A program made the position numbers and the translations under genes. Below the pieces are notes generated by a model. The model ran no database searches. It was not told the origin of the DNA and worked only from the letters and a program-made list of their open reading frames with translations. From Tetraselmis striata (Eukaryota > Chlorophyta > Chlorodendrophyceae > Chlorodendrales > Chlorodendraceae), in contig VCJN01000990.1 in assembly GCA_006384855.1 (NCBI GenBank), positions 124,001 through 188,000 of the forward strand: 64,000 bases of DNA, read 5' to 3'. Shown piece by piece: positions 24,206-35,627 of this stretch (the stretch's first letter is position 1; each line of letters begins with the position of its first letter).

Positions 24206-26021
24206 TTTCACGGGGAGGAAGGCATGGAGGATTAACCGAAAAGTGCGCAGGCTTAGTTACACGGAAAGGGCTGGGTACTTGCAGCAAAGAGCCCCAAAAG
24301 AGGGAGGGCAGGAGGGTGGTGTGGGCAGGAGGGCAGCACAAAACTAAGAGAGTGGTCCAGCGGACACTGATGGTTTTATAAGATTTGATGGGTACGAGGG
24401 TGACCGCTGTTTCTCGCCGCGGGAGGCACGCAAAGTGCCGTACATCGGCTTCACAACGCAGCAGCACCAAGACTGCCCGTGGTCGATTACTGGCGTAGCG
24501 CCGAGATCGCGAGCAGCTGGTGTCGACCCCCGCATACCCTAGGTGCAGGGAGAGGAAAAGGAAACCCCAAGAACACAGCTCTAAACATTTCAAAGGGAGG
24601 TAGGCAGGGAGGATTAGCCATCTCGGTCTTTGGGACTGCGGAGGGGGCGGGGCGGCGCCCGACGGAGCGGGGGCGCTCTCGAGAAGGCTGCGAAGGACCA
24701 TAGGGGGGGGGGGGAGAGCCAGCCGAACAGAAACGCTACGGCGCGGGTAGCCAGGGAGCGTTGTCGGGTCGATGTAGTCGTTGATTACTGCAAAATTGCG
24801 GGCCCAACCGCCCAGCGGCGGATTTTATCCAGGGGCATGCCCGCTGCGTTTGCGCCGGAGGCCGCGCCCTTCCGTAAGGAGTGCGAGGTCCACACGAACC
24901 CTTTGGCGCGGGGGGGGGGGGGGGGGGGGGCTCGATTGATGCGGCCGACGGGCCGTTTGAGCCATCAATCGTGGAGGGTGGAGGCGTTCCACATAAGGGG
25001 CGGGGTAGCCCTGTCGCCGGGGAGCGCGTAGAATCGGTCAGGTTGCTTGGTGGAGGGGGCTGCCTGGAACGCTGCGTCGCGGTACACGATGAAGCGGCGG
25101 AGAAGGGCTGTCCACGCGGGCACGGCGGTGGCGGCAGGTATTTGGAGTAAGGGCGTGAACCCGTCTCGACGCTTGCGATGTCCTCCCTTCTCGCTGTCGA
25201 CGAGGAGGGTGATAATGTGGGTGTCCATGGCCATGTCGCGAAGTCGGCAGGAGACGCGGGACTCGCCACGGGAGTAAAACATAAATGTCGAGCATACTAC
25301 TACTGCGGCGCCTTCGCGGATGATGGTGCCGTAGCCGGGGGTGGCTATGAGAAGGATAGAAAGGTCGTCGAGGATGTCGGTGGTGACGTCGCATGGCAGG
25401 GGGCGCGCCGCAGCTCCTCGCTAGGCTTGAGGCGGGCTACCATGTGGCGGGCCGCGTCGATGCTCACAGGTTCGTCCTGTGCAAGACGCGTTGGCTTTCC
25501 CGCACGCCCGAACCGCGTGTGAAGACCCGCTGTCCTCCGACCGCCGGTACCGTCTTCTTGGGTGCGATTAGCCGACTTCTGCCGGTCTGCTGCAAGCTGA
25601 CGACGTCTTATAATCGCACCTTCAAAAAGGCAAGCGCTAAAACACCGCGCCCCTATTCTCAACGAGGCCCCATTCCAACCGCGCCTGGTGCGCGGGTTGG
25701 TGGTATTGGTGGCCCCTCTGCGTGGCCTCACAATGGCACGCTCCATCATGGCGCCGACTGCTCAGCGCTTCGGCCTAGCTAGCCGATTCAAACATCTACC
25801 TCGGGACTGGCAACGATTCCGTGTCCGGCCGGTGGCCGACTCGTCTACTACCGTGACCGAACGAGCTGCTCCCTCCGGTCGGTTACTCATGCCGCGGCGT
25901 GCGACGAGCACGCAGCCTAGGGCGGCCGATGTCGCTCCCGAGCGAGGGCGGACCATTGCGGGCCACGCGCGTGGTCCTGTGGGCTCCGGCTCGCGTGCCG
26001 ACTCGTGCACCCCTGAGTCGG
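24206..26021. other. Repeat-rich DNA upstream of the degenerate DIRS copy
   Basis: Long G runs occur at about 24703-24712 and 24910-24930. A frame open from about 25733 runs into the DIRS reverse transcriptase remnant and may represent its upstream polyprotein region. No gag similarity to the intact element was seen. Confidence 0.35.
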
Positions 26022-28040
26022 ATTACATGCGCCACCGGATGCGACGCAGTTGGCAAGCTTGGGCGGACCTCGGCGTTGGCCGCCAGGTCGTCGACATGAT
26101 TCGCAACGGCGTGTGCATCCCGTTCAAGAACGGGCCGCCCGCCCCTTTCAACCAAGGGGTCTCGATGGAGGACGCAACTCCCGACCAACTACGCTTCATG
26201 GACGACGAGCTGGCACGCTTCCTGGCTAGCGGAGCGTGGGAAGAAGGCCACTGCTCGCAGTGGGTTTCTCGGTTGTTCCTTGTACCTAAACCGGGCGTCA
26301 ATACATCGCGGCTCATCATCGATATACGACCCCTCAACCGGTATTGCGAGGAGCGAAGCCTGAGTTTCGAGACTCTCACGCGGCTGCGTCATCTGGCTCG
26401 GTCGGGCGAGTACATGCTCTCCATGAACCTACGGGACGGCTTCTACGCCGTCGGCATCGCTCCCGAAGACAACTGCCGGGGAGCAGAAAGATAGGAAAGA
26501 TAGTTTTCACCGTCAAGTGCCGAGGCAAGCTCTACCGGCTGGCGGGGCTCCCCATGGGGTGGAGCATGAGCCCCCACTACTTCTGCTCCCTCACTGCGGC
26601 GTTCAACCGCCATCTGCGACGCCCCGACTTCGCAGTGACCTCCCAAGGAGTGCGTCGTGCCAAGCTGAGCATGGGGCGACGTCAAGCGCTGCGCAGCCAC
26701 TTCCGTGGCTGCCGCATGCTCCCCTACATGGACTTCATGTTCTTTGCGTCCAGACGTGCGCAAGCCTATAATGTGCGCGACCCCCTCACCTCCCCGCTCG
26801 GACGGCTACGTCTCAGCCGACATCCCGACAAGGGTCAACGGGAGCCGGTACACCGGCTGGAGCACCTCGGTCTAGAGATCGACTCGCGGAGCGGTACGAT
26901 TCGAGCCACCCTTCGGATACTCGATTCGCTCGCTGCTACCATACACCCCTCGGCCTCATCCGCCGTGCTAAGCGAGACCGGCAATGGCTGCCTGTGCGAG
27001 AGCTCGCGTCCCTGGCAGGACGCGCTCAATTCTTATTTCTCGCCATCAAGCCGGCGCGGTTCTACCTGCGCAAGCTGCACGACGTGCTCCGCACGAAGGA
27101 CTCATGAAGCGGGCGCGTCAAGATGACGCGACAGCTCCGACGCGACCTCGGGTGGTGGGTGGCGGTCCCCAACCACAGCAACGGCCGCTCCATCTACACG
27201 CCCGTGGCGGAGGCTGCCTACATGCATGTCGACAGCTCCGGCTACGGGTGGGGCGCCGTTCTCAACGAAACCACCGAGGCTCGCGGGTTTTGGTACGACG
27301 GTGACCGCGAGCTGCACATCACCTACAAGGAGCTCAAGGCTGTCCGGTACGCCGTGATCACATTCCTCTCGGAGCTGCGGGGTCGAAAGATGCTGCTCCA
27401 TGAGGACAACATGGGTGTGGTCCACGTCCACGCCAACCTCACCTCCCGCTCCCCTCTATCTGCTCATGACGGAGCTGCGAAAACTGTTGTTCATCCTTGA
27501 CTCCAACGACGTCTCCATCCGTGCGCGCTACATCAAGACCACGGCGAACATCTGGGCTGACCGCCTACTCAGCCGCGAAATTGACTACGACGACTGGGCG
27601 TTCAGCCTACGCCACTTCAACCACCTCGATAACATGTGGAGGCGTCACACATCGACCGCTTCGCTACCATGGAGAACGCGAGGCTCCCGCGCTACAATTC
27701 CCGCTGGCGTGACCCTTGCAGCGAGGCCACCGACAGCTTGCGCTACGATGGCGCATGGCGTCGTGAGCACAACTGGTGCAACCCCCTTGGGGCCTCATTG
27801 ACAACCTCGTCATCAAACTCCACACCTCTGGCGTGGCGGCCACCATCATCGTGCCCTACTAGCCTGACCGCGGCTGGCACCAGCGCCTCTCAAAAATGGC
27901 ATCCGAGGTGATTGTCTTGCCACCCTCCCCGGACCTCTTCGCGCCGGGCGGCCTCGGCGTGCGCACTGGCGTCGGTCCTCCCAAGCGGCTAGTGGTCGCC
28001 TTCCGGCTCCCCCTTCGGGCCCGGTGCCCGGCGCCGGATT
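26022..28040 (+). pseudogene. Degenerate DIRS-type RT/RNase H/methylase-like polyprotein (copy 2)
   Basis: This aligns by eye along its length with the intact element's RT-RNase H frame. Matching landmarks are MRHRMRRSWQAW, VSRLFLVPKPG, LPMGWSMSPHYF, MHVDSSGYGWGAVLNETTEA, ITYKELKAV, EDN.GVVH, DRFATMENARLPRYNSRW and GVGPP.....FRLP near the end. It is broken. Frames change near 26490, 27120, 27450 and 27640. The RT catalytic pair reads YMDF where the intact copy reads FIDD, so one catalytic Asp is deleted. NWCNPPW has become NWCNPLG. No tyrosine recombinase follows. It is a dead, 3'-truncated copy, diverged enough to be a different subfamily. Confidence 0.9.
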
Positions 28041-30179
28041 TGCAGCCAAGCGCCGAGACAACCGGTATGCGGTTCACCGCCAGCATCGCGAAAGGGCATC
28101 ACCAAGATAAGGATAGCAGGCTTCATCAAGATAAGAGGCTACCCTTGCCCATCACTAGGCATGTGCCGGTAGATGCAGCCGATTCGGACTTATATTTTAT
28201 GTCGTTGCTTGCCGCTCTAGCCTAGTCTTATATCAATGAGTGCTAACCGTCAAAGATAGCCAAGGAGCATGAGATGGCAGCTAAACCTAAGGCAGCTAAA
28301 CTTTCAGCTCAGTGTGCTACGCATGCTGCTGGCCGAGGCCGTGGCCGGGGCCGTGGCCAGGGGTAGCAGTCGCACCCAGCAGCGCCTACTGAATAGCCAA
28401 CACATCCGGTTAATAGGCAAGACACTGCCACTGACGTGTCGTCCTGTGCTCGTATAGTTGGCAATCAGACGGGATTTCATATCAGAGGCGTTGGGCGGCT
28501 TCGTGGAATTGTGCGCTGCAAGGAGCCGGACTGCCTGAAGCCGAGGTGCATCTTCTCTTGGCAAGCATATTATGATGTTGCAACATGGTGCTTCCATCGC
28601 GAGCTGATGAGGAGCCAACTGTCACACCAGAGGAGACTACCAATTGGCGGTGAGCTGCTATGCCCTCCCCCCTCTGCATGCCACATTCATCAGTATATCA
28701 TCTGCAACCGACACGCCATTGATTGACCATGTCGCCTTGCTGTGGCGCAAGTGGTTGGCTGCCAATGGCCGTGCAAACGGTTATAATTCTGACATTTTCA
28801 TGTGCGGCATGCAACCTCTGGATGAGCACCATCCTCATCACGCTTCCTTTGTGTGTGATTCCCGCCTGACATGTGCTGCTCCAGTGGAGATTGAGTATTG
28901 CACACACAAGAAGAAGAACCCCACTTGGGAGCAGTTCATCCCCACCTTGTGTGCAGTGTGTGCAAGATAATCAGGTGAGGTTTGCTGCCACCATGTGCTG
29001 CCCCCCCAGCCCCCCTTCACGCTTGCCACACTGCTCGTCCCACTGATGATGCGTTGTGCTGATGTCCATGTGATGAAGACGGAGGACTCATAGATGAGGT
29101 GTTACAGACTGTCTACACCACTGTTTCGCCTAAGTGCAAAACCTGTAAGCGTGCCGGCTATCATGTGCTCGTGAGGGGCGCCAAGGCCAACTGTGCTGAG
29201 AAGATGCGAGAACTTGATAGGAGGCAACATTGAGCAGCATGGCAACGCAGCGCGGTGAGAGTAGCAACATATAGCAGTGGCATACATCATCTTAGCAGCA
29301 TTATAGAACTACATTGAGGGGTGGATAGGGCCATGACCGTATGGTTGGGTTGCCATGATGCTGACTGGAATATGGTGATGGTTCCAATAAGCCCCCCCCT
29401 CTCTCCATTTTATGCTTGCATATGGCAAGGAACACTACCCTTCTGCACACATGCATTGAAACCATAAAAAGTCGTGGCGTGTGGTAATTATAATGCACCT
29501 TTGGGCATGTTATACTAAGTACTGTGAGATCAACATAAATAAAGTAGAGTGGGGGTGGAAACAGAGGGGGGGGGGGGGAGGGTTCTAAAACATAAAATCA
29601 AATCGGACCTGCCTACATGTAAGGCTGCATTTCATTTTCGGCCGTAACCGCAAATAATCGTACGGGTACCCGGAACGAATTTACGGTTGCGGCTCGCGAG
29701 TAGTCGTAATCGCTTAACACGGAATTGAATTATTGAGCCTAAACTAGCGGATTTGCGGCTCGAGGATTTGCGGCCTCGCTGGTCGCAACTATCGCAATAT
29801 TTACGACCGCCCTAAATATGGCTCACTGAGCCGTAAATCGAAGTAATACTTTACGCATAATATACATATTCAGCGCAATGTACAGGCCGGCCGCAAAGGG
29901 TCGTAGGGGCCAAGCGGCGCCATGCTTGCTGCTCGGCCCGGCACCAGCCCGGGCGCCATGGCATGCTGATGCTGTGCCCGTTTGAACGCTTGACTCACAT
30001 GACTGAGGGGGTGCGGTCAAACGTCACTGACATGGCTCCTCTGCCAGTCGTCCGCCCACATCGTGCCGTGTTGGGTGCTCGGGCTACAGCACTCCCAAGC
30101 GACTGTTCGCGATGGCCACCACCCCCCTTGCCCGCGCCGCCGCGGCCGCAAGCCCCGCTTCCAGGCGAAACAGGCATAG
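28041..30179. other. Unresolved region with Cys-containing exon-like frames
   Basis: A 31-codon frame at 28273-28365 ends in (GR)n. A frame at 28644-28970 contains HKKKNPTWEQFIPTLCAVC. A frame at about 29080-29232 contains KCKTCKRAGYHVLVRG. Together they look like exons of a zinc-binding, element-type protein on the plus strand. Splice phases could not be made consistent, so no gene is called. A G run lies at about 29567-29580. Confidence 0.3.
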
Positions 30180-30680
30180 ATGACGATATGTCTCCGCCCT
30201 AGCTCCCAACCACTTGGTGGCAACGGCCGCCCGCAAGGGCGCGCCGCCCAGAGCAAGAAAGCTCGCCAGGAGGCGGCTGCTGACGCCGAGGAGGAAGACC
30301 AGGAGCGCCCCTCCAAGCACAAGAGCGGCTGCGTGGCTGCCAATACCGCTACCGGTGGCAAGGCCCAAGACTCACCAACGCCTACAGAGGATGACGCGGT
30401 GGACAAGACGCCAAGTGACATCTCCAACACTTTGCTGGGAGTGAAAGGGTCACTGACCAGCCAAGTCGTCCACATCAAAGAGCAAGCTGAGGCTGCGAAA
30501 AAGGTTTCAACTGCAAAGGGAAGGCTTGCAACCATGGAAGGTGTCAAACTGCAATTGCAATGTTTCCCACCAAATACCCCACAACACACATTTACATTGC
30601 AATTACTGTTTGAGCTGATAAGTATGTCCATGAACTTGGCCAACAATAGTGTCACTGACCAGCAACGACGTGCCTGCTAG
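30180..30680 (+). CDS. Hypothetical 166-residue charged ORF
   Basis: Not recognised. The ATG frame has a Lys/Glu/Ala-rich coiled-coil-like middle (KKARQEAAADAEEEDQERP) and a hydrophobic C-terminal third (LQLLFELISMSMNLANN). It ends immediately before the 43-45 bp satellite array. It may be the last exon of an element gene whose earlier exons lie at 28273-29232. That connection is speculative. Confidence 0.25.
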   Translation: MTICLRPSSQPLGGNGRPQGRAAQSKKARQEAAADAEEEDQERPSKHKSGCVAANTATGGKAQDSPTPTEDDAVDKTPSDISNTLLGVKGSLTSQVVHIKEQAEAAKKVSTAKGRLATMEGVKLQLQCFPPNTPQHTFTLQLLFELISMSMNLANNSVTDQQRRAC

Positions 30681-30842
30681 TGCGGCCCGTGCTGCATCTA
30701 CGCCAACGTAGTTGTGTCACGCACGCCGTAACGATGCTACCCCTCCCTCGCTCGCTCATTACTATATATTTGAAATTGCTGCCTCTTGTCCATATGTCAT
30801 GTCCCTGCTGCATCACTGCGCGGCGTATCTCCTACAGTTGTA

Positions 30843-31262
30843 TCGGATTTTAGAGCGAGCATGCTGCTGCCCTGCGGCAGCTGTATCATTTTTTGAGCGA
30901 TCATGCTGCTGCCATGCTGCACAAGTATCAGTTTATACAACCAGCATGCTGCTGCCCTGATGGAGATGTATCAGTTTATACAGCGATCATGCAGTTGCCT
31001 TGCTACAACTGTATCCGTTTATAGAGCGAGCATGCTGCCGCCCTGTTGCAGCTGTATCATTTTTTTGAGCGATCATGCCGCTGCCCTGCTGCACATGTAT
31101 CAGTTTATACAACAGCGAGCATGTTGCTGTCCTGATGGAGCTGCATCAGTTTATACAGCGATCATGCAGTTGCCTTGCTACAGCTGTATCCGTTTATAGA
31201 GCGAGCATGCTGCTGCCCTGCTGCTGCTGTATCAGTTTTTAGAGCGAGCATGGTGCTGCCTT
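30843..31262 (+). repeat. 43-45 bp satellite with higher-order period of about 174 bp
   Basis: About nine to ten monomers of the type GAGCGAGCATGCTGCTGCCC are each followed by TGC..CTGTATC and a T-rich stretch. Four successive variant monomers form a block (about 30851-31022). That block recurs in the same variant order at about 31024-31198 and begins a third time. Diagnostic variants are ATTTTTTGAGCGATCATG in monomer 2 and GCAGTTGCCTTGCTACA in monomer 4. Confidence 0.9.
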
Positions 31263-31646
31263 GGTGCTGCTATTCGATGGTTTGGCAAGATTTGATGATG
31301 TGGGAAGGGAAAGTGAATTGCAATTGTTGCGGAACTCCTCCAGCAAGATCTCGGCATCGCCACTCGCCAGATGCTCAGCGTTGTCGACATAATCCAGATG
31401 CCACTGCGTGAACTCCGGGTGCCTACGGCGGGAGGCGCCTCCTTGCGCTGACGTACCGAACGCGAGGCCTCCTCCGAGTAGTCGCAGCACGGGCAGGTCC
31501 CCATCCGCGCTCGGCATTGAGAGCCTGACGCGCGCGCGAGCCTTGTCGCGCCGTCTCTTCACAAGCGCGACGGCGGCAATGCCCGCCACAATGGCAGCCA
31601 ACACACCGTGGCCATCGGCCAACGCGAGCTTAGAGTATATGGGCAT
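31239..31646 (-). CDS. Hypothetical single-pass membrane protein ORF
   Basis: Not recognised. A genuine ATG at 31646 opens a 135-codon frame. It begins MPIYSKLALADGHG and runs into a transmembrane helix (VLAAIVAGIAAVALV) followed by KRRRDKARARVR, a positive-inside flank. A soluble domain with HLDYVDNAEHL and EILLEEFRNNC follows. The last 20 codons run into the satellite array, so the true 3' end may be a splice site further up. TM plus flank is more structured than the shadow frames around it, but no homologue is recalled. Confidence 0.3.
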   Translation of the reverse strand: MPIYSKLALADGHGVLAAIVAGIAAVALVKRRRDKARARVRLSMPSADGDLPVLRLLGGGLAFGTSAQGGASRRRHPEFTQWHLDYVDNAEHLASGDAEILLEEFRNNCNSLSLPTSSNLAKPSNSSTKAAPCSL

Positions 31647-32229
31647 GTTGAGACAGTTTAAGTTCCCTGAGCGGGCTGCGCTGGGATACGCATAAGATGG
31701 TGATCGTCCCAGTGCTGGTGGGGGAGAGGGTGCGAGATCTGAGCAGCCGCCAGTCCACCCGCGCTTTTCAAAATATTCAAAAACAAATCGCCGCCGACTC
31801 TGCGGTTGCGGATGTCACATTTCACGGTGCCGGCCGCAACCGTAAACATGCCGAATTTGCGGTTCCTACGGGCATTTTAGTACCGCACGAATATTTGCGA
31901 CTACGGTTACGGCCGATGAAAATGAAATGCAGCCTAATAATCCCACAGTGTGAATTACAAAACGTAAAATGACGCTACGGTACGAGCGTATAAATTTACC
32001 CCTCGCGAAATTTACCGCAGAAGTATCAATACTTGTGCTTGTGTAGCAGGAGATCATTACTCGCTCCCTACGGTACTGGTGTGAATTACAAAAAGGCCAG
32101 TTGCATATCCATAGCTAAAAGCAGTACTAAACGGTCGATAGATAACACCTACTGGTACGGTACCGGCGGTGCGGTAGTCGCTACATGCAGGGACAAGCCA
32201 AGCCAAGCCAAGCCAAGCTGTGTTTTAAA
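31647..32229. other. Intergenic, no supported gene
   Basis: AT/GC-mixed sequence; a short (AGCCA)n run lies at about 32195-32218. Confidence 0.4.
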
Positions 32230-32450
32230 CTGTGGTCCAACAGTGTTGGAAATTTCGTCATTGGACTCCAATTGGTCTTGCAGAACGCTTCAGCAACTTG
32301 CTTAATGACTATAACGGAGCATCGCCTACCTAGGGCTTTCATCCGTAACTGGATCGCTGCCTAAACGGCCGTCGTAGAGACACTGCAAGGGTTTCACTGG
32401 TGCCAGTCATGTCCCGGGGACGGAAAAAAAAGCGAAGTACGCCGGCCGCC
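32230..32450 (+). repeat. Dispersed repeat family 3, copy B
   Basis: This is the direct counterpart of 10228-10475, with the same ordered blocks and moderate divergence. Confidence 0.75.
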
Positions 32451-33357
32451 GCGAACAGACTCGGCATGTATACGGTAGTAACGGCACTACAGGCTACAAA
32501 ATAAAAGTCGAGACAGTTTGTACCAGGTTTGGGTTGGAGTTGGGTTTTCAAAACATTAGGTTGCACTGCAGAAACTCAGAAGAAGTTCAGGCTGAGGTCA
32601 GGAAAGAAAAACTTGATCAGGCGGATATGGAAGTTGGGTCTGAAGTAGCGCTTCAGTGCAGCCTGAAGGCATGCTGCACTGTAGTGCGATGTATCCGTAC
32701 ATGTAGCGACTAATCCTTGGTTTCTTGATCGCCTTTTGCAGCTAGCTCATGTAACCATATAAATCCTTAGTTAGTCGCTATGCCTTGCAGTCATCTAGCC
32801 ATATGTGTTCCACTTGCCCCGTATAACCCCACGTCACCGCTCCCATGACTGCTGAAAATAGTCAAGTCAATGGTGGACTCCAATGATGCTAACTTGTAAT
32901 ATTACATGTGGAGAAGGCCTACCATATTATGTGAAATATGAGGGAGTCCCTTCTGGATGGCTTTATTAGTTTTTTTGCCATTGTTGTTGCAAATACCTTG
33001 TATAGTAGAGGCCGTTAGTATATTATTGCATCACCGCCCTATGCGGGAGTGCATAGTCCACGAAACCATGCATGAGCATGTTGCTATATATGGTCATGTT
33101 GATGCATTTTGAACCATGTTGATAAACCATGGCAAATTATACAACAAATCCTTACCACTGCTTATGACATGACTACATTTTCGTTGGTTCCTGCGTTGGA
33201 AATTGTAGTTTCAATGCATAAATGACTCACACACATACTAAACACCTCTGACAACCTATTAACCCGCCCTCTCTAGGTGCGAAGCGGGATTGCATTGACA
33301 CTTATGACAATCTATGTATAATCATATGTATAACAACATAGTACACATTACATTATT
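32451..33357. other. AT-rich intergenic DNA
   Basis: No frames with motifs were seen and nothing else was recognised. Confidence 0.5.
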
Positions 33358-34893
33358 TACATAATAATCCAGCGAAGCGTCGATTTTTCGGCGGTGAGCT
33401 TTATTGCCGTACGGGTACCCGTAAAGTGCAGCGGATCGGGCCTGTAGGTGCATGACTAGGCGCTTATCTACTGGCATGTACTACTAAGTACTATAATCCA
33501 CCCACCCGCCCGCCCACGGCCCACCCGCCCACCCGCCCACGGTCCTTAATTACACAGCCGTCCGATTACGATCTCACGGTTGGGCGGTACTGGTACTGGT
33601 ACTCGCTACTCGCTGCTGGTAACGGAAAATACTTCAAAGCGCTGGCAATGCGAACGGTCGCGGCTGGTAATCCTGGTACTGGTGTGAATTACAAAAAAGG
33701 CAGTTCCCCAGAACTGCTGGTACTGGTACTGGTACTCGCTACTCGCTGCTGGTAATGGAAAAAAAAACTCTGGTACTTCAAAGCGCTGGCAATGCAAACG
33801 CTCGCTGCTGGTACTTCAAAGCGCTGGCAATGCAATTCATATATGATTACATGTGCTAGACGCAACATTCAAGAAATCCACACAGAAATCCAGAAGGAAA
33901 TCCAGCTACGGGCCAACAGAGGCGGGAACCGCCATGGTAGCCACCGACCAGGCATCGCCACCAGCCAGCCGCCGCTCCACGCAGTAGGGACGCTCTCCCC
34001 AGCACACAATCCCGGGCCACTCCAATAGCGGCACTAGGCCGAATGTGATGTGAAGGCGCCGACAGGAAATGAGCTTCGAAGTTGAGGTCTCGCAGCAAGG
34101 AGCGGAAGTGGGGGGGGGGGGGGGGTCCAACCCAGAACGGGGCGCCACGGGCGTGCAACAGACGCAGGCCACCCAACGCCAGATCCGCCGCCAGCTCGGT
34201 CGCGTCCTTTTCCGCCAAACGTAGAACGGCTTTCCCAGCACAACATCCCGGGCCACTCCAATAGCGGCGCTGAGCCGAATGTGATGTGGAGGCGCCAACA
34301 TGGCAGGAAGGGAGAAAGTGCTCAACGAGTAGGGAATGGAGAGCCGACCGGGCCAGCAACGACGTAAGACGCCGGTGTCCAGCGCGCTTTGTTCCGCCCA
34401 ACACCAGATCCGCCGCCAGCTCGATCGCGTCCCCTTCCGCCGAACGTAGAACCCCCTTCTCAGCACAACATCCCGGGCCTCTCCAATAGCGGCACTAGGC
34501 CGAATGTGACGTGGAGGCGCCGACAGGACAGGAAGGGCGAGGGTGCTCAAAGAACAGCGAACGGGGACTTGACCGGACCAGCAACGACGTAAGACGCCGG
34601 TGTCCAGCTCACGCTGCTCCTCCGCGGCAGTGGCAGCACGGACGGGGCCAAGGCTACCAAGGCGCCACCCGTGCACGATCCCCGCCCCCATCCCCAGCCG
34701 GGGGTGGAGGCGGAGGAAGAGCCCGCGATTCCGAGGGCCGAGGACGGTCGTCGGGCCCGCCCAAGCGGCGGTGGGTGGGAAAGGTGGGTGGCAATGCAAT
34801 TCATGGAACTGTAGGCCAGTGATATAGAACCCGTTCTTTTTAAATTTTCTGAAGAATCGACGCATCGCTGATTCAACTGTCAAGGTACTTCAT
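33358..34893. mobile_element. Terminal-inverted-repeat element, copy 1, containing a nested insertion
   Basis: CAGCGAAGCGTCGATTTTTC at 33370-33389 is mirrored at 34851-34870 with two mismatches, giving 20-bp inverted termini. The outer parts (33358-33840 and 34790-34893) match 59118-59543 closely. The middle (33841-34789) is absent from that second copy. It is flanked by a direct 15-bp repeat GGCAATGCAATTCAT at 33826-33840 and 34790-34804, so it is a separate nested insertion. No transposase was recognised, so the outer element looks non-autonomous. About 22 nt beyond the right terminus are also shared, so the true ends remain uncertain. Confidence 0.8.
33841..34789 (-). repeat. Dispersed repeat family 2, copy B, nested with 15-bp target duplication
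   Basis: This is inverted relative to 8020-8743. One unit is tandemly duplicated: blocks ending ...AGCACAACATCCCGGGCC...TCCAATAGCGGC recur at about 34235-34267 and 34460-34492, each with CAGCAACGACGTAAGACGCC nearby (34352 and 34580). A G run lies at 34112-34127. The flanking 15-bp direct repeat is a plausible target-site duplication. Confidence 0.8.
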
Positions 34894-35553
34894 ATAATAT
34901 CATTATTGTTGTGGGCGGTGTGCATTGCACGCCGTTGCATCAGCACCGACCACTTTATCACACGACGCACCCCGCCCGGTGTTGAAAACCGGCGATATAG
35001 CACGCGTACGGTGTCTCCAGCGGTACCCGTAGATAGACCACCTCCATCCCACCCCCGAATCGTGCCGAATCGGCCACAAGCAGTGTACACGACGCGCGAA
35101 CGAGAACGTGTAGACCGCCACCCATAGCCCCGTAGGGACTAGTGGAGGAATTTGGGCCGTGTCGCGGGGGGATTTGGTGAAGCACAGGTCAAGAATCGCG
35201 CGATTCGGCCCGTGTCCAACCTCCGTCCGTAAACCGCATTTCCTCTATTTTCCGAGATTCTCACATCTTCCCATCGTCCCATCGCTTCCCAACGCGCGCA
35301 CCTACATACCTCCGAAGGCACCTAGAGGTATATCGGTATGTATCGCGAGAAGATGGGTTAGTATATACACAATCTCTGCGTGCGCTGCGGTGGGTGGCAC
35401 GTCGGCCGCACATCTACGGATGGTGGTTGACCGTGGTCCGATTCTTGCTGCACGTTTTTCTTTATCGGCTCGGAAATGGGCGGGGGCACGATGGGGCACC
35501 CTGCGGACGCCGGTAGGTAGATGTATAGATGCCTCTTTTTGTGGTAGTAGCAC
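34894..35553. other. Intergenic, no supported gene
   Basis: Only short overlapping frames are present, and no motif was recognised. Confidence 0.4.
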
Positions 35554-35627
35554 GTCGTGCTGAAGTGTGGCCTCCGCAAGGTCTGGCTGGATCCCAATGA
35601 GGTCAACGAAATCTCCATGGCCAACTC
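35554..35627 (+). pseudogene. RPL19: Orphan exon of cytosolic ribosomal protein eL19
   Basis: The plus-strand frame reads [16 protein letters not shown] then NEISMANS, matching the very conserved N-terminal region of eukaryotic eL19 (about residues 13-38 of that roughly 190-residue protein). The match stops inside the Arg codon after MANS at C|GTGAGT, a consensus donor. The next eL19 block (QNIRKL...) does not occur in the following 1.5 kb, nor does the N-terminal block just before. This is therefore an isolated exon, most simply a gene fragment captured by or stranded among mobile elements. A functional eL19 gene with very long introns is the alternative. Confidence 0.8.

Noticed and set aside
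30843-31262. CRISPR array
   Set aside because: Monomers are contiguous and mutually related, without unique spacers, in a eukaryotic context.
33906-34883. 325-codon minus-strand ORF in the nested repeat
   Set aside because: It spans the insertion boundary and an internal tandem duplication, and its other copy (8020-8743) is not conserved as a frame. It is read as non-coding repeat.
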